From: Arenibacter palladensis
GTDB lineage: Bacteria > Bacteroidota > Bacteroidia > Flavobacteriales > Flavobacteriaceae
Direction of reading: 5' to 3'
Assembly (NCBI RefSeq): GCF_900129275.1
Contig: NZ_FQUX01000001.1
Span: forward strand, 620,001-684,000
DNA: 64,000 bases
Position 1 is the first letter of the stretch, and the number at the start of each line of letters is the position of its first letter. The notes beneath the pieces are model-generated. The model had not been told where the DNA came from. It saw only the letters and a program-made list of their open reading frames with translations, and did not search any database. A program made the translations under genes and the position numbers. Below, in pieces: positions 63,368 through 64,000 of this stretch.

Positions 63368-64000
63368 ATGAGAGGAAATTATAAGCAAGTAGGTTTACTG
63401 TTTTTTTGGGGAGTCGTAATTTTTAGCCTTACGGCCCCATTCTCCGGGTATTCCCAAAAGTTTGAAAGGTTTTCCAACCAGCAAGGTTTTAACCAGAATA
63501 CCATTAATTCCATAGTACAGGATCGGTACGGATTTCTATGGTTTGGTACGCCGAACGGACTCATTAGGCATGATGGCTATGAATTTAAAACCTTTACCAC
63601 CCAATCCGAGAGTAACGGAAATATTCTTAGCAACGACGTTAAACAGTTATTTAAGGATAAGGATGGGTTATTGTGGATAGGAACTACCCTTGGCCTTAAT
63701 GTTTATATTCCATCACTCGAAAAATTCCTAACAGTACCCCTAAACCATAGGCTTAGTATTACTAAGATTAGTTCCGGACCGGATGGCAAAATCTGGTTTT
63801 CCGGTGAAAATGAGTTATATGTTTGCCAGCTTACGGATATACAGAATGGCGTCTTCCAGGTTTCTCATAACATCCTTGCGCCATATCCTCAAGTTCCTTA
63901 CCTAAACGATTTTGGTTTTAGGGATAAAAATTCTTTGGTGCTAGCTACTTCCAGGGGCTTGTGGAATTTATCCCTTGCCACTGGTGTTTCCGGTGCTGAT
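63368..64000 (+). CDS. Two-component-regulator propeller protein, N-terminal part
   Basis: The gene runs off the right edge. The start ATG at 63368 gives a signal peptide (MRGNYKQVGLLFFWGVVIFS) followed by propeller repeats of the Reg_prop type: NTINSIVQDRYGFLWFGTPNG (about 44-64) and LFKDKDGLLWIGTTLGLNVY (about 94-113), each with the LWFGT/LWIGT signature. In Bacteroidota this start usually belongs to a hybrid two-component system or an AraC-linked sensor that reads a glycan. The rest, and so the signalling part, is not in the window. It is probably resident chromosome beyond the array. Confidence 0.85.
   Translation, partial: MRGNYKQVGLLFFWGVVIFSLTAPFSGYSQKFERFSNQQGFNQNTINSIVQDRYGFLWFGTPNGLIRHDGYEFKTFTTQSESNGNILSNDVKQLFKDKDGLLWIGTTLGLNVYIPSLEKFLTVPLNHRLSITKISSGPDGKIWFSGENELYVCQLTDIQNGVFQVSHNILAPYPQVPYLNDFGFRDKNSLVLATSRGLWNLSLATGVSGAD

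Overview
The window reads as a chromosomal segment of a marine-type Flavobacteriaceae bacterium (Bacteroidota). Evidence: low GC content, many lipoproteins with short Bacteroidota lipoboxes, an outer-membrane beta-barrel receptor with an N-terminal carboxypeptidase-regulatory-like domain, a two-component-regulator beta-propeller protein, a tRNA gene without encoded CCA, and family resemblance of nearly all housekeeping genes to Arenibacter/Maribacter/Zobellia-type genomes. The genus is an inference.

Region 1 (about 0.3-36.6 kb) is ordinary chromosome. It opens with an NlpC/P60 lipoprotein, then a leftward cluster (SMP-30 lactonase, GntP permease, galactonate-type dehydratase, Gfo/Idh/MocA oxidoreductase, PQQ dehydrogenase with an embedded cytochrome c, SGNH hydrolase). 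This cluster fits periplasmic oxidation of an aldose to a lactone and aldonate, followed by uptake and dehydration. It is followed by an acyltransferase-like membrane protein, S41 protease, RnpA, a GCS2-CBS protein coupled to an AspA/AstE-like hydrolase, M1 and S8 peptidases, an MBL hydrolase, two divergent Na+(K+)/H+ antiporters with TrkA-N domains, a sodium:solute symporter, LepA, an outer-membrane receptor, an Lgt-like protein overlapping a radical SAM enzyme, DusB, an FtsX-like permease, RbfA and methylmalonyl-CoA epimerase.

Region 2 (36.7-about 63 kb) is a tandem array of integrated elements at the 3' end of a CAU-anticodon tRNA gene (36744-36817). The last 43 bp of the tRNA are repeated exactly at 46972-47014. 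Shorter or decayed copies lie at 58368-58381, 58471-58497 and 60816-60830. Island 1 (about 10.2 kb) has a Rep-like/DnaC-like module, a probable origin region, a stress-type set (TerB-like, SPFH, cupin, AraC), several pseudogenes and its own tyrosine integrase. Island 2 (about 11.4 kb, very AT-rich) is defence-like: type II restriction-modification, an HNH nuclease, a PHP-SMC-like ATPase resembling Ppl, an excisionase and its own integrase. Segment 3 (about 2.4 kb, no integrase) is a single three-gene operon headed by a TIGR04255-type protein. Segment 4 begins with a copy of the island-2 left end and carries NTF2-like and SseB-like genes in cassette-like settings.

Each island carries a private pair of short direct repeats just inside both ends, next to a terminator hairpin. 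These look like integrase arm sites and give a sequence-level label for each element. The window ends inside a two-component-regulator propeller protein that probably belongs to the resident chromosome.
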